A stretch of DNA of 64,000 nt from Verrucomicrobiales bacterium. GTDB taxonomy: Bacteria; Verrucomicrobiota; Verrucomicrobiia; Verrucomicrobiales; SLCJ01. Positions within the stretch are counted from its first letter, which is position 1, and the number at the start of each line of letters is the position of its first letter. The DNA lies in assembly GCA_024636835.1 (NCBI GenBank), contig JAGXGH010000079.1, positions 18,858 to 82,857 of the forward strand, written 5' to 3'. The notes beneath the pieces were generated by a model. It saw nothing but the letters and a program-made list of their open reading frames with translations. It made no database searches and had not been told where the DNA came from. Made by a program: the position numbers and the translations under genes. Shown piece after piece: positions 27,598 to 36,861 of this stretch.

Positions 27598-28080
27598 CTA
27601 CTCAAGCAACAGCGCGATCACAATATAGCCTTCGCCCCACTTTGGTCCACGAACAAACATCGGACGCCCCTTCCGCAGCTTCATCGATGCCTTTAATAGC
27701 ACGCTCTTTTGCTGCCAGATATTCAAGGTCGCATTGAGCGCACCTTCGTCATCGCGCCCGAGGGAGTCGAGTTTAATGAAAAATACCTCGGAAGGCAGCA
27801 CCCAGGATTCATATTCCTTCAACACATCCTCAGAGACCGCTCCGATAAGACGGTAGGTGGGGAACTGCAATTGCTCGACCTTCTTCATCCGCTCGACAAG
27901 CTTCGCCGCGCGGCCTTCGGGCTCGATGCCTTTTGTGGTATCCTCGGGACCAGCGTAATATAGCCCGGACCAGACCTTGGCATCCGACTCGAGTTTTTCG
28001 GCGTCAGCACCGATCACTGAAGTTACCAGCAAAACCAGCAAGGAAAGGACGAGGGTGAGTCTTAAAGAGTGATGATGCAT
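27598..28080 (-). CDS. Small exported protein downstream of a sigma/anti-sigma pair
   Basis: Starting at ATG 28080 gives 160 residues with a signal peptide (MHHHSLRLTLVLSLLVLLVTSVIGA). A TTG start at 28101 would overlap the anti-sigma stop. The mature part is one alpha/beta domain without recognisable catalytic motifs (FPTYRLIGAVSEDVLKEYESW). It is the third gene of the sigma / anti-sigma / exported-protein set and may be part of the same envelope response. Confidence 0.7.
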   Translation of the reverse strand: MHHHSLRLTLVLSLLVLLVTSVIGADAEKLESDAKVWSGLYYAGPEDTTKGIEPEGRAAKLVERMKKVEQLQFPTYRLIGAVSEDVLKEYESWVLPSEVFFIKLDSLGRDDEGALNATLNIWQQKSVLLKASMKLRKGRPMFVRGPKWGEGYIVIALLLE

Positions 28081-28097
28081 ACGGGTATGGGGTGCGA

Positions 28098-28727
28098 TCA
28101 ATACACATCGGAAGATTGCCCATCGACGAAAGTGAGCATTCTCTCAATCTCGGAACCGAAGGTCACATCATAGAACGACTTCTGTGTCGCCTCACCGAAC
28201 CCAGCGATGCGAACTTCCGCTGCTACCTCGGGAAGGCCGTTAAGAATCACCACCTGCGCATCGGCAGCATCGGCGTAGAAGGCATCGACCTTGACCGAAT
28301 CTTGCGGAGTGTAAACACCAGTTAGATCGGATCCGACTTCCTCAACAGCCGCCACCTCGTCGCCTGAGTCATGAGACACACGCATGGTGATCACCGTTGC
28401 GAAAACCGCTATAGCAGCGGCGGCGAGACTCGATACGAAATAGCGCCTCCAAGGCACCACCACCGGCGACGCGGCAGAAGCAACTTTCGCGGCGGGTTGA
28501 TCGAGTTCATCGAGTCGACGTTCCAACTGATGGGTAAAAAATTCTGCCGCAGGCACGTCGGCGGGTGGCGACGCTGCTTTGGCGATCTCAAGGGAAATCG
28601 CCCGCATCTCTTCGAGTTCGCGCTTCTCCTGTGGGTTCGCCGCCAGCCAGTCATCCACCTCCCGCGTCTCTTCGTGAGACAGGGTGGCATCAATCCATTG
28701 GGTCAGTTGTTGTTCGGTCGGCTTCAT
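28098..28727 (-). CDS. Anti-sigma factor (membrane-anchored, no zinc motif)
   Basis: The 209-residue protein has a helical N-terminal ~80 residues with acidic character, one membrane helix at about 115-135 (YFVSSLAAAAIAVFATVI) and a periplasmic tail. This is the topology of RseA/RskA-type anti-sigma factors. The HxxxCxxC zinc motif is absent. It begins 61 bases downstream of the ECF sigma gene on the same strand. The role is inferred from topology and position. Confidence 0.75.
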   Translation of the reverse strand: MKPTEQQLTQWIDATLSHEETREVDDWLAANPQEKRELEEMRAISLEIAKAASPPADVPAAEFFTHQLERRLDELDQPAAKVASAASPVVVPWRRYFVSSLAAAAIAVFATVITMRVSHDSGDEVAAVEEVGSDLTGVYTPQDSVKVDAFYADAADAQVVILNGLPEVAAEVRIAGFGEATQKSFYDVTFGSEIERMLTFVDGQSSDVY

Positions 28728-28788
28728 AACGGGGTTCCTCCAGTCAGTAGTATGTCGGTAGTTATCAGGGAATTATTCACAAAATCGT

Positions 28789-29538
28789 TCAATTCGATGC
28801 AGATTTTTCATGTTCGTCCATCGCGCCGAACCCAAACCCACTCGCCCGAAGGGTATCGAAGTGGGGCAGCAGCAGCTCGCGCATCTTTTTTCGGGCGTAG
28901 TGAAGGCGTGACATTACCGTGCCCATCGAGCACTCCATCACCTCGGCAATTTCCTCGTATTTCATCCCCTGCGCCTCGCGGAGGACGAGCGTTTGTCGGT
29001 GATCCGGGCTGAGTTCAGCCATTGCTGAGTTCAAAATCTTCTGCACATCGAGTCGGTCGGCACGCTCATCGGGAGCAAATTCATTCTTTGGAGCCGTTGG
29101 TGCGGACGACTCAATCGCACCTGCGCCCAGCAATGATTCATCGAACTCATCGCCACCACCGGGCCCGCCCCGGCTTTTGCGTGCACGGATGAAGTCATAG
29201 GTCACATTGTGGGCGATCCTGAACATCCACGTAAAGAACCGCGCACGCCCTTCGAAGCCTGGCAGTGCCTTCCAGACCTTGATAAACGTCTCCTGTGTCA
29301 GGTCCAGTGCGTCCGCCTCGTTGTGCACCAAATTGTAAATCATCCCATAAACCCGACCGCGGAAATGTCCCACCAACTGTGAAAACGCCGCTCGATCACC
29401 CGTCCGTGCAGCATCGACCCAGCCATCGACCAGCCTGTTCTCCGCCTCGCGCGCAGCCTCGTCCTCGCCCTGGCCACCGCCAAAACGGGAATCAGCAGGT
29501 GCCATCGCAGCAAGAGCAATTTTAAGAATAGTCGACAT
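28789..29538 (-). CDS. ECF RNA polymerase sigma factor (RpoE-like)
   Basis: From ATG 29538 the product has 249 residues: region 2 includes LDLTQETFIKVWKAL and FFTWMFRIAHNVTYDFIRARKS, and region 4 near residue 180 includes LSPDHRQTLVLREAQGMKYEEIAEVM and SMGTVMSRLHYARK. A linker of about 40 residues rich in Gly and Asp separates them, longer than average. With the downstream membrane anti-sigma gene it forms an envelope-responsive switch; the stimulus is unknown. Confidence 0.93.
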   Translation of the reverse strand: MSTILKIALAAMAPADSRFGGGQGEDEAAREAENRLVDGWVDAARTGDRAAFSQLVGHFRGRVYGMIYNLVHNEADALDLTQETFIKVWKALPGFEGRARFFTWMFRIAHNVTYDFIRARKSRGGPGGGDEFDESLLGAGAIESSAPTAPKNEFAPDERADRLDVQKILNSAMAELSPDHRQTLVLREAQGMKYEEIAEVMECSMGTVMSRLHYARKKMRELLLPHFDTLRASGFGFGAMDEHEKSASN

Positions 29539-29746
29539 GTAAAAGTGGAATCGGCGAAGTTGTGCGCACAAAGAAAGCGACACACACTGGGTTTATAAGG
29601 GCGGAAAGCGACACTTGTCGAGCCGCAGCACGCAGAATTATTGGAGAATTTCCCGTTTTCGAAGATCTGTAAATCACGACATTTTCAAGAATGCTTAATC
29701 TCTATTGACCATTGGCGGATGACCACCGACTATTTCCACCAGATTC

Positions 29747-32251
29747 ATGGCGGCTAGAACGAACAAAACCAGAAGCAAACGCACCACCTCACCGGGACGC
29801 CCCACCAAAGGCGAAGAAGTCGAATCCTCGGCAGCGGTGAATGATGCCTTGGCGGTTCTGATGTTTGGCGTTGCACTGCTTTTATTCCTCGCACTCATCT
29901 CATTCGACGAAGGCGACCTGGCTCCATGGACGGGATTTAACCAGAATTCCGAGCCAAACTCACCCGCAGAAAACTTCGTCGGCCCTGTTGGCGCATTACT
30001 GGCTCTCGGTAGCTACATTCTCTTCGGAGCTTCATCGTTCCTCATTCCCGGTGTGCTGATGTGGTTTGGTGCCGCGAAACTTGTCGCTCACATCCGCATC
30101 GGATCGCGAATGCTCATCGGTGCAGGCACATTAATTCTTTGCAGCTCGGCGATACTCCACCTGCAAACGATGTTCCTTCAGGGTCCGGATACCATTTACT
30201 ACAAACTGTCCGATAGCACCGGCGGCTTCTTCGGCAAACTCCTTGGCGGCCATATCCTTCAGTCCTTGCTCGGCACCGCAGGAGCCTCACTCGTTCTCAT
30301 CGTCGCCTACGCGATCGCTCTCATCCTGCTCACCGGCTTCCATCCCTTGCAGTTCATGCACCTCCTCGGTGACAGCACGCGCAATACCATCGCCTGGATC
30401 AAAGAATACTTCGCCACCCGTGCGGAGCGCGCCGAACTCAAAGCCTCAAGTTACCGCGATCCCGAGCCAGCAAAGAAAAAGCGTACGCCACGCCGTAAGA
30501 AGATCGAACCTAACGACACCGACGACGAGCCAGACGAAGAAACACCGGACCGCGAAGAACTTCCACTCGTGTTCCCGCCAACGCGCAAAATCATCGATGC
30601 CAACTCGCGTAAAGGAAAGAGCGCCAGCCCCACCGGCAAACTCGAGTTTGAGGTGCATGCCGCAGGACTCGAAACCGCTGAGTTCCCCAACTACCAACTT
30701 CCACCTCTCTCCCTCGTTCATTACGACGACAGCGCCGACGGCGAACTAGCCGACACGTCCGAACTCGTCAAAACGCAGGAAACGATCATCGAGACCCTAT
30801 TGTCCTTCGGCATCGATGTGACACCTGGAGACATCACCCGTGGACCGACCATCACCCGCTATGAGATCTATCCTGCTCGCGGCTTGCGTGTGAACCGAAT
30901 CACCGCGCTGGAAGCCGACCTCGCACGCGCCACCCGTGCCGAGCGAATCAACATCATCGCTCCTATTCCCGGTAAAGACACTGTCGGCATCGAAATCGCC
31001 AACGACGATAAAACGCTCGTCCACCTGCGCGAAATTCTCGAAGACCCGAAATTCTCCGATCCGAAGAAAAAAATCCCACTCGCCCTCGGCAAAGACGTTT
31101 ACGGCAACGCCGTGATAGGCGACCTCGCCGCCATGCCACACCTCCTCGTTGCCGGTGCCACCGGTGCGGGTAAATCGGTGTGTATCAACTCGATCATCAC
31201 GTCGATTCTTTTCAAATTCTCGCCGGACGATCTGCGCTTCATCATGATCGACCCGAAAGTCGTCGAGATGGCCGACTACAACGTCCTCCCGCACCTCGTC
31301 GTTCCCGTCGTTCACGATCCGAAAAAAGTCCTTCTCGCACTCCGTTGGGTGGTCAATGAAATGGAGCGACGCTACCAAATGTTCGCCGAAGTCGGGGTGC
31401 GCAATTTCGATTCGTTCAACAAGCGCATTAAACCCATTGTCGAAGTCGAAGAGGAAACCGAGGAAGAGCCTGAAAGCGACGAGATCGACGAAGAAGGCAT
31501 CGAGGGACTCGCCCGCGCCTTGGAAGATGGCGACATCACACCTCCCGATCCCATCGACGATGATCTATTCGATCAATCCGCACCAATCCCCGACCGCATC
31601 CCCTACATCGTCGTCATCATCGACGAGCTCGCCGATCTCATGCAGACCGCGCCAGCCGAGGTCGAACAGGCCATCGCCAGGATTGCGCAAAAAGCACGTG
31701 CCGCGGGCATTCACCTCATCGTCGCCACCCAGACCCCGCGCGCCGACGTCGTCACCGGCATCATCAAAGCAAACATCCCCACCCGCATCGCCTTCCAGGT
31801 TTCGTCCGCACTCGACTCCCGGGTTATTCTCGACACCAAAGGCGCCGAGAAACTCGTCGGCAAGGGTGACATGCTCTTCCTCCCACCCGGCTCCGCCAAG
31901 CATATCCGCAGTCAAGGCGCGTTCCTTTCCGACGAAGACGTCCGCGCGCTTGTCGAACACTGCGCCAGCCAAGGCGAGCAGAAATTCGAAACCACCATTC
32001 AGGGCGCCATCAATAACCCTGACAGCCAACAGGAACAGGTCAGCGACGAAGACGAAGAGCTCATCGGCCGCTGTCTTGAAATCATCGCGAGTGACAAGCG
32101 TGCATCCACCTCACATATCCAGCGACGACTCGGCATCGGCTACAACCGCGCCGCACGCGTCATGGACATCCTCGAACAGCGTGGCATCCTCGGACCAAGC
32201 GAAGGAGCCAAACCCCGCGAAATCCTCGTCGACCTCAATGATTATGCGTAG
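29747..32251 (+). CDS. ftsK: DNA translocase FtsK/SpoIIIE
   Basis: The 834-residue protein has four N-terminal membrane helices (about 40-210), a basic linker, the RecA-like motor with Walker A GATGAGKSV (Lys 476) and Walker B VVIIDELADLM near 630, and the C-terminal winged-helix gamma domain (from about 765; ASTSHIQRRLGIGYNRAARVMD). It pumps chromosome ends across the septum during division. An acidic insertion near residues 565-590 (EEETEEEPESDEIDEEG) lies between the ATPase motifs and is longer than in most homologues. It is monocistronic. Confidence 0.95.
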   Translation: MAARTNKTRSKRTTSPGRPTKGEEVESSAAVNDALAVLMFGVALLLFLALISFDEGDLAPWTGFNQNSEPNSPAENFVGPVGALLALGSYILFGASSFLIPGVLMWFGAAKLVAHIRIGSRMLIGAGTLILCSSAILHLQTMFLQGPDTIYYKLSDSTGGFFGKLLGGHILQSLLGTAGASLVLIVAYAIALILLTGFHPLQFMHLLGDSTRNTIAWIKEYFATRAERAELKASSYRDPEPAKKKRTPRRKKIEPNDTDDEPDEETPDREELPLVFPPTRKIIDANSRKGKSASPTGKLEFEVHAAGLETAEFPNYQLPPLSLVHYDDSADGELADTSELVKTQETIIETLLSFGIDVTPGDITRGPTITRYEIYPARGLRVNRITALEADLARATRAERINIIAPIPGKDTVGIEIANDDKTLVHLREILEDPKFSDPKKKIPLALGKDVYGNAVIGDLAAMPHLLVAGATGAGKSVCINSIITSILFKFSPDDLRFIMIDPKVVEMADYNVLPHLVVPVVHDPKKVLLALRWVVNEMERRYQMFAEVGVRNFDSFNKRIKPIVEVEEETEEEPESDEIDEEGIEGLARALEDGDITPPDPIDDDLFDQSAPIPDRIPYIVVIIDELADLMQTAPAEVEQAIARIAQKARAAGIHLIVATQTPRADVVTGIIKANIPTRIAFQVSSALDSRVILDTKGAEKLVGKGDMLFLPPGSAKHIRSQGAFLSDEDVRALVEHCASQGEQKFETTIQGAINNPDSQQEQVSDEDEELIGRCLEIIASDKRASTSHIQRRLGIGYNRAARVMDILEQRGILGPSEGAKPREILVDLNDYA

Positions 32252-32274
32252 CCGCGCTACGCGCGGCGTTGTAT

Positions 32275-32513
32275 GTTATAAGTTATTGGTTATTCGCTCC
32301 AAGTCCATAGAGTGGCTCAAATACCCGACAATTTCCGATATACCTCTTCCCCATTCGTGTGGATTCGTGCCATTTGCCTCGCTTCAGGTTCTTCAAAATC
32401 ATCCGTGCCCATCCTGTAATCCGTGGTTAAATAAGCTTCCTGCTATTCCGGCTGTCTCATTTCATTCGGCTGTGGTTCACAACACCTCCACCTCATAACA
32501 AATAACTTATAAC
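32275..32513. mobile_element. MITE-like element between ftsK and ridA
   Basis: GTTATAAGTTATTGGTTAT (32275-32293) and ATAACAAATAACTTATAAC (32495-32513) are inverted repeats with one mismatch in 19 bases, enclosing about 200 bases without a gene. The interior carries ATTCGTGTGGATTCGTG- and CCGTGGTT-type phrases seen in repeat DNA. A non-autonomous insertion is inferred; no target duplication is obvious. Confidence 0.45.
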
Positions 32514-32526
32514 CCGCAACTCCTTC

Positions 32527-32991
32527 ATGACCGACACCATCGCAGACCGCATCGCCGAACTTGGCTACACCCTTCCTGAAGTTCCCGCACCCGCAGGCTC
32601 CTACGTCAACTGCGTGCGCAGTGGCAACCTCCTTCATCTCGCTGGAGGAATTTCAATCTCCGGCGATAAAAAAATCCTCGGCAAAGTGAGCGTCGAGGTT
32701 TCCATTGAAGACGCACAAGAAGCCGCGCGCATGTGCATCCTCAACCGCCTTGCCGTGGTGAAGCAGGAAGTCGGATCTCTCGACAAGGTCACCCGCATCG
32801 TCGCCCTCGGTGGGTTCGTCAACTCGCCGGCCGACTTCTACGATCACCCCAAAGTCATCAACGGCGCATCCGACCTGCTCCTCGAAATCTTCGGTGAGAA
32901 GGGCAAGCACTCACGCACCGCGCTCGGTGCTGCTGCCCTCCCTCTCAACGTCGCCGTAGAAATCAACGCCATCATCGAGGTCGAAGGTTAG
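32527..32991 (+). CDS. RidA-family (YjgF/YER057c/UK114) protein
   Basis: The 154-residue protein is a member of the longer RidA subgroup (YjgF-like, ~150 residues) that keeps the overall fold: LLHLAGGIS, ARMCILNRLAVVKQEVGSLDKV and SRTALGAAALPLNVAVEINAI. RidA proper hydrolyses reactive enamines/imines and has a conserved Arg near the end (RTA here). A subgroup function has not been established. The mnmH gene follows on the same strand. Confidence 0.92.
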   Translation: MTDTIADRIAELGYTLPEVPAPAGSYVNCVRSGNLLHLAGGISISGDKKILGKVSVEVSIEDAQEAARMCILNRLAVVKQEVGSLDKVTRIVALGGFVNSPADFYDHPKVINGASDLLLEIFGEKGKHSRTALGAAALPLNVAVEINAIIEVEG

Positions 32992-33032
32992 AACCCTTTC
33001 TACCTTATACCTTCTACTCTATACTAAAAAAA

Positions 33033-34088
33033 GTGCCACCTCTCCGGGTTACGGTCGATCACATCGCCACTCCCAACCCGCCCATTGACGAGATCATCGA
33101 CGTGCGGGCACCGGAGGAGTTTGCCATTGACCACGTCCCGGGTGCGATCAACCTCCCCGTCCTGAGCGACACCCAGCGCAAAGAAGTTGGCACGATCTTC
33201 AAACAAGACTCGCCGTTCACCGCGAGAAAAATCGGTTCTGCCTACATCACGGCGAACATTTCGCGCCACCTCGAAGAACATTTTGCCGACAAGCCAAAGG
33301 ATTACCGACCGCTCATTTATTGCTGGCGCGGCGGCCAGCGGTCGCAAAGTCTCGCCACCATCCTCGACGCCGTCGGTTGGTATGTTCGCGTCATCGAGGG
33401 CGGCTACAAAGCCTACCGGGACACCGTTCTAGCCGGACTACGCGAACTCCCTTCACAGTTCCGCTTCATCATTGTCGGCGGATTGACCGGATCAGGAAAA
33501 ACACGACTACTCCACTCCATCCGCGATGAAGGTGGGCAGGCACTAGACCTCGAAGAACTCGCCAACCACAAAGGCTCGCTACTAGGCGGCCAACCCGCTG
33601 GCCAACCCTCGCAAAAAGGCTTCGAAACCGCCCTGCATGTCGCGCTTTCGAAGCTCGATCCAGAGCAACCCGTTTTCGTCGAATCCGAAAGCTCACGCAT
33701 CGGCGACATCCACGTTCCCAACGAACTTTGGGAAGCCCTGCGCGCATCACCCCGCGTCGAATTGATCACTTCACTGGAAGACCGTATACACATCACCCGC
33801 GAAGAATATCCCGACTTCCTCAGCGACCCGGAATCGCTGATCGCCAAACTCAAGCACCTCGTCCACTTGCGAGGACACGAAACGATCAATGCATGGTCCG
33901 CACTGGCGCGCGATGGCCAATGGGACGAACTCATCCACGCCTTACTCGTCGACCACTACGACCCATCATACTCACACGCGCAGAAGACGACTTACGACGA
34001 GCCAAGAACTACTATCACCCTAGTAGACGCCTCTCCAGAGAGCTTCGCCTCTGCCGCTCGCTCATTCATTTTAGAGGCAGCTCGCTAA
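33033..34088 (+). CDS. mnmH: tRNA 2-selenouridine synthase
   Basis: From GTG 33033 the 351-residue protein has an N-terminal rhodanese domain with the active-site loop YCWRGGQRS (near 95) and a C-terminal P-loop domain with GLTGSGKTRL (near 152). MnmH replaces the sulfur of 2-thiouridine in tRNA wobble positions with selenium, via a geranylated intermediate. It needs selenophosphate (SelD), which is not encoded in the window. Length matches the family. Confidence 0.93.
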   Translation: MPPLRVTVDHIATPNPPIDEIIDVRAPEEFAIDHVPGAINLPVLSDTQRKEVGTIFKQDSPFTARKIGSAYITANISRHLEEHFADKPKDYRPLIYCWRGGQRSQSLATILDAVGWYVRVIEGGYKAYRDTVLAGLRELPSQFRFIIVGGLTGSGKTRLLHSIRDEGGQALDLEELANHKGSLLGGQPAGQPSQKGFETALHVALSKLDPEQPVFVESESSRIGDIHVPNELWEALRASPRVELITSLEDRIHITREEYPDFLSDPESLIAKLKHLVHLRGHETINAWSALARDGQWDELIHALLVDHYDPSYSHAQKTTYDEPRTTITLVDASPESFASAARSFILEAAR

Positions 34089-34269
34089 CACAGTATGACC
34101 CCATATCAGTCATGACTCCAGCCTTCCAGTATACCCTAACGACATTTCTTTGGTGTAGAAAACATACAATCAGACCGAAATCATCAAGCCCACAGGGAAA
34201 TCGCCACATATTGCAAACAACTCGAAAATAATCGGTTTACCTAGCCCTTTAGCGAAATAGCTTACGCCC

Positions 34270-35508
34270 ATGAACGGTTCACACCAGTTACGCAGGAAGA
34301 AATTTTACCAACACTTGAAAGAAGGCGAAGCACTCGTCTTATTCGCAGGGTCATCCCCAAGAAAGTCAGCCGACGCGAACTATCCATTTTTCGCCAACCG
34401 GAATTTTTTCTACCTGACCGGTATCACCCAATCAGAAAGCGTCTTCATCGCAGTCAAGAATGGAGGAGAGATTGAAGAAACGCTGTTCGTCCACAAAAAG
34501 GATCCCTTTGCCGAGCGTTGGCACGGTTATCGGATTTCCCATGAAGAGGCATCGGAGCTCTCAGGCATTGAGAGCGTCGCCGACCTTGAAGGCTTTAACC
34601 ACACCCTGAAAGGCGTTCTGGACTCGGGCAATATTTCCTCCCTTTGGTACGATTTCGACAAATTCGATGCCGGCTGCAAGGACGCTGTGCAAAATCAACA
34701 CAGTGAACTGATCCGCTCCCGATATCCGTTCATTACTTTCAAGAATGCCTATCCCGTGATCTGCGCCGCACGCACAATCAAGGATGCCGGAGAAATCGCC
34801 CAAATCCGCGAAGCCCTCAAGGTCACTCGTGACGGTATCCACGCGATGATGAAATCAGCCAAAGCCGGAATGTATGAATACCAGCTTGAAGGCGTGTTCA
34901 ACAAAGTCCTGGCAGACAACGGAGTTCGCGAGCCAGCCTTTGCCAGCATCGTTTCCGGCGGGCGGAACAATTTCTTCATTCATTACGAAGAGCCCATGGG
35001 AATATTCAAAGACGGCGACATGATACTTACCGATGTCGGCGCCAGAAAAAATGAATACGTCAGCGACATCTCGCGCCCATTCCCGGTGAACGGCAAGTTC
35101 ACTGAGGAGCAAAAGGAAATCTATTCCATCGTACTCAAAGTCAACAACGAGCTGATGGACATACTGGTTCCCGGCAAAACATCGTTTGCCGATATCGAAG
35201 CACACTCGCGCCGCCGCGTCGGCGAGGAACTGGTCGCCGCCGGATACCTCGGTGAAGACGAGGACGTCAGCAAATACTATTGGCATCCCGGCACCCACCA
35301 TATCGGACTGGACGTCCACGACGTCGGCCCGAAAGGCAACCCCATCCAGCCAGGCATGACATTCACCATCGATGTTGGGATTTACATGGAGGACAAAAAC
35401 ATCGGTTTCCGCATCGAGGAAAACGTCGCCATCACCGAGACCGGCTACGAACACCTCTCTGCGGAGATCGTTCGTGAGATCGATGATATCGAAGCGATGA
35501 TGAGCTGA
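34270..35508 (+). CDS. pepP: Xaa-Pro aminopeptidase (M24B, PepP-like)
   Basis: The 412-residue protein has an N-terminal AMP_N domain and a pita-bread peptidase domain. The dinuclear metal ligands are visible: Asp in LTDVGARKNEYVSDISR (two Asp), His in GTHHIGLDVHD, Glu in DVGIYMEDKNIG and Glu in RIEENVAI. It removes N-terminal residues from X-Pro peptides in the cytoplasm. The gene stands alone, with ~180 bases of featureless DNA upstream. Confidence 0.93.
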   Translation: MNGSHQLRRKKFYQHLKEGEALVLFAGSSPRKSADANYPFFANRNFFYLTGITQSESVFIAVKNGGEIEETLFVHKKDPFAERWHGYRISHEEASELSGIESVADLEGFNHTLKGVLDSGNISSLWYDFDKFDAGCKDAVQNQHSELIRSRYPFITFKNAYPVICAARTIKDAGEIAQIREALKVTRDGIHAMMKSAKAGMYEYQLEGVFNKVLADNGVREPAFASIVSGGRNNFFIHYEEPMGIFKDGDMILTDVGARKNEYVSDISRPFPVNGKFTEEQKEIYSIVLKVNNELMDILVPGKTSFADIEAHSRRRVGEELVAAGYLGEDEDVSKYYWHPGTHHIGLDVHDVGPKGNPIQPGMTFTIDVGIYMEDKNIGFRIEENVAITETGYEHLSAEIVREIDDIEAMMS

Positions 35509-35540
35509 GCTATAAACTGACGGTACAGCTACTCATACGC

Positions 35541-35640
35541 TTTCGAATAAAAGCCTGACTTTTCAGGCCGCGCACAAGTAGCTCACGATCAACCAACTCT
35601 CCGCCCGATCGCGTCAAATCAATACCAAGATTTGGTATCA
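35541..35640 (-). repeat. Repeat family 1, copy d
   Basis: The most complete copy: TTTCGAATAAAA, a GCCTGA-CTTT-TCAGGC hairpin, CCGCGCACAAGTAGCTCACG, CGCCCGATCGCGTCAAATCA and ATACCAAGATTTGGTAT. It ends at the stop codon of the downstream - strand gene. Confidence 0.65.
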
Positions 35641-36639
35641 GTTAGCTTCATTGAACCACTTGAGTGCGATGTCGATCTGTCCGTAATCGAGATTGTGCTT
35701 ACCATCGTGCATCTCCTTGCGGATGTTTCGCATACCGTTTCGATTGAGACTTTTTTCCAAATCTTCCTGTTTGGCCACCTGGGCAACCTCATCCCACTTG
35801 CCATTGCTCAATAAAATTTTGATATCCTTGTAGCCAGCCTTGGACGCACCATACTCCTTCCTTCCATTCTGGCTCATATCCTCGTTTACACCGGAGAGCA
35901 TGGCTCCGATCACCTTGTAATCGTTCTTTATCAAATAAGCACAGGGCCACCAACAAGCTTTCCCCCCACCGGAGAAACCACCTACCGCGAACTCCCAGTC
36001 GCGTATACCCGGCCAGACTTCGTTCAGCTTCTCGAAGCAGGCCAATAAATCCTCATCATGGTTTTTTCGGCCGAGATTGGTGTCGAAAGTCAGACACACC
36101 CAACCATTATTGACACAATTCTTGGCATAGAACCCCACCACACTAAAATTACCGGCGAGACCTTGTTTGGCGTTGTTGACTGCCGTGCTTGGAATAAAAA
36201 CCTTCTGCGGCTTCGACGGGTCGAAACCATCCGGAACTGCGATCGCAATCCGATACCCGGTGTCATCCGACTTGTGCTTTTTCTGCACCCTTTCAAGGCG
36301 CTCCGCATCGTATTCGAACTCGTATTTGTTCAACTTTCCGCCAGTCGCCAGTTCTTGGCCATCGAAGGTCAATTTACCGGAAGCCACTGCGGCTTGGGCT
36401 TCGACGGCTTTCTCCTTCTTTTGCTTTAGCCAATCCGCGACATACGCCTGATCGTCCTCACTAAGCGTGGTCAACGCCACTTCAAAATTCTTATCCCCCA
36501 TCAATAAGGTGACATGCGTGTCGGTAGCGCTGACCACATCAGCCTCAATTTTTTGACCTTTGTCATTCGTCCAGGTGCGGGCCACCAAAGTCGAGCATGC
36601 TAGTAATAGACACACAACATACCACAAAACAGTTTTCAT
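35638..36639 (-). CDS. Exported alpha/beta hydrolase-like protein with N-terminal SHD1 domain
   Basis: From ATG 36639 there are 333 residues with a signal peptide (MKTVLWYVVCLLLACSTLVA). An SHD1-like small domain follows (RTWTNDKGQKIEADVV...DDQAYVADW), a hallmark of PVC secreted proteins. The C-terminal ~220 residues look like an alpha/beta hydrolase with the nucleophile elbow GFSGGG and a terminal HDGKHNLDYG that may hold the catalytic His. Probable substrate is unknown; esterase or peptidase roles are open. A longer ORF from 36711 is less likely because the signal would be internal. Confidence 0.78.
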   Translation of the reverse strand: MKTVLWYVVCLLLACSTLVARTWTNDKGQKIEADVVSATDTHVTLLMGDKNFEVALTTLSEDDQAYVADWLKQKKEKAVEAQAAVASGKLTFDGQELATGGKLNKYEFEYDAERLERVQKKHKSDDTGYRIAIAVPDGFDPSKPQKVFIPSTAVNNAKQGLAGNFSVVGFYAKNCVNNGWVCLTFDTNLGRKNHDEDLLACFEKLNEVWPGIRDWEFAVGGFSGGGKACWWPCAYLIKNDYKVIGAMLSGVNEDMSQNGRKEYGASKAGYKDIKILLSNGKWDEVAQVAKQEDLEKSLNRNGMRNIRKEMHDGKHNLDYGQIDIALKWFNEAN

Positions 36640-36861
36640 AATACCTGCATCAACACAATAGATCCAAAGGATGTCAACGCCAAACAGGCGGACTCCCCTT
36701 GCTCCCATCAATCTAATATTATACCGGGTGTAAGGTTAGGCAGAAAAGAAGGAGTGGAAACTCCCGCCATCGGGCTTACACGGCCCCGTCCAACTGATAA
36801 AAAAGGTCGGGGCCTGATCGCGCAGACCGGTGAGCGCTTGCGCCCATTGGAGATTGCCTGA

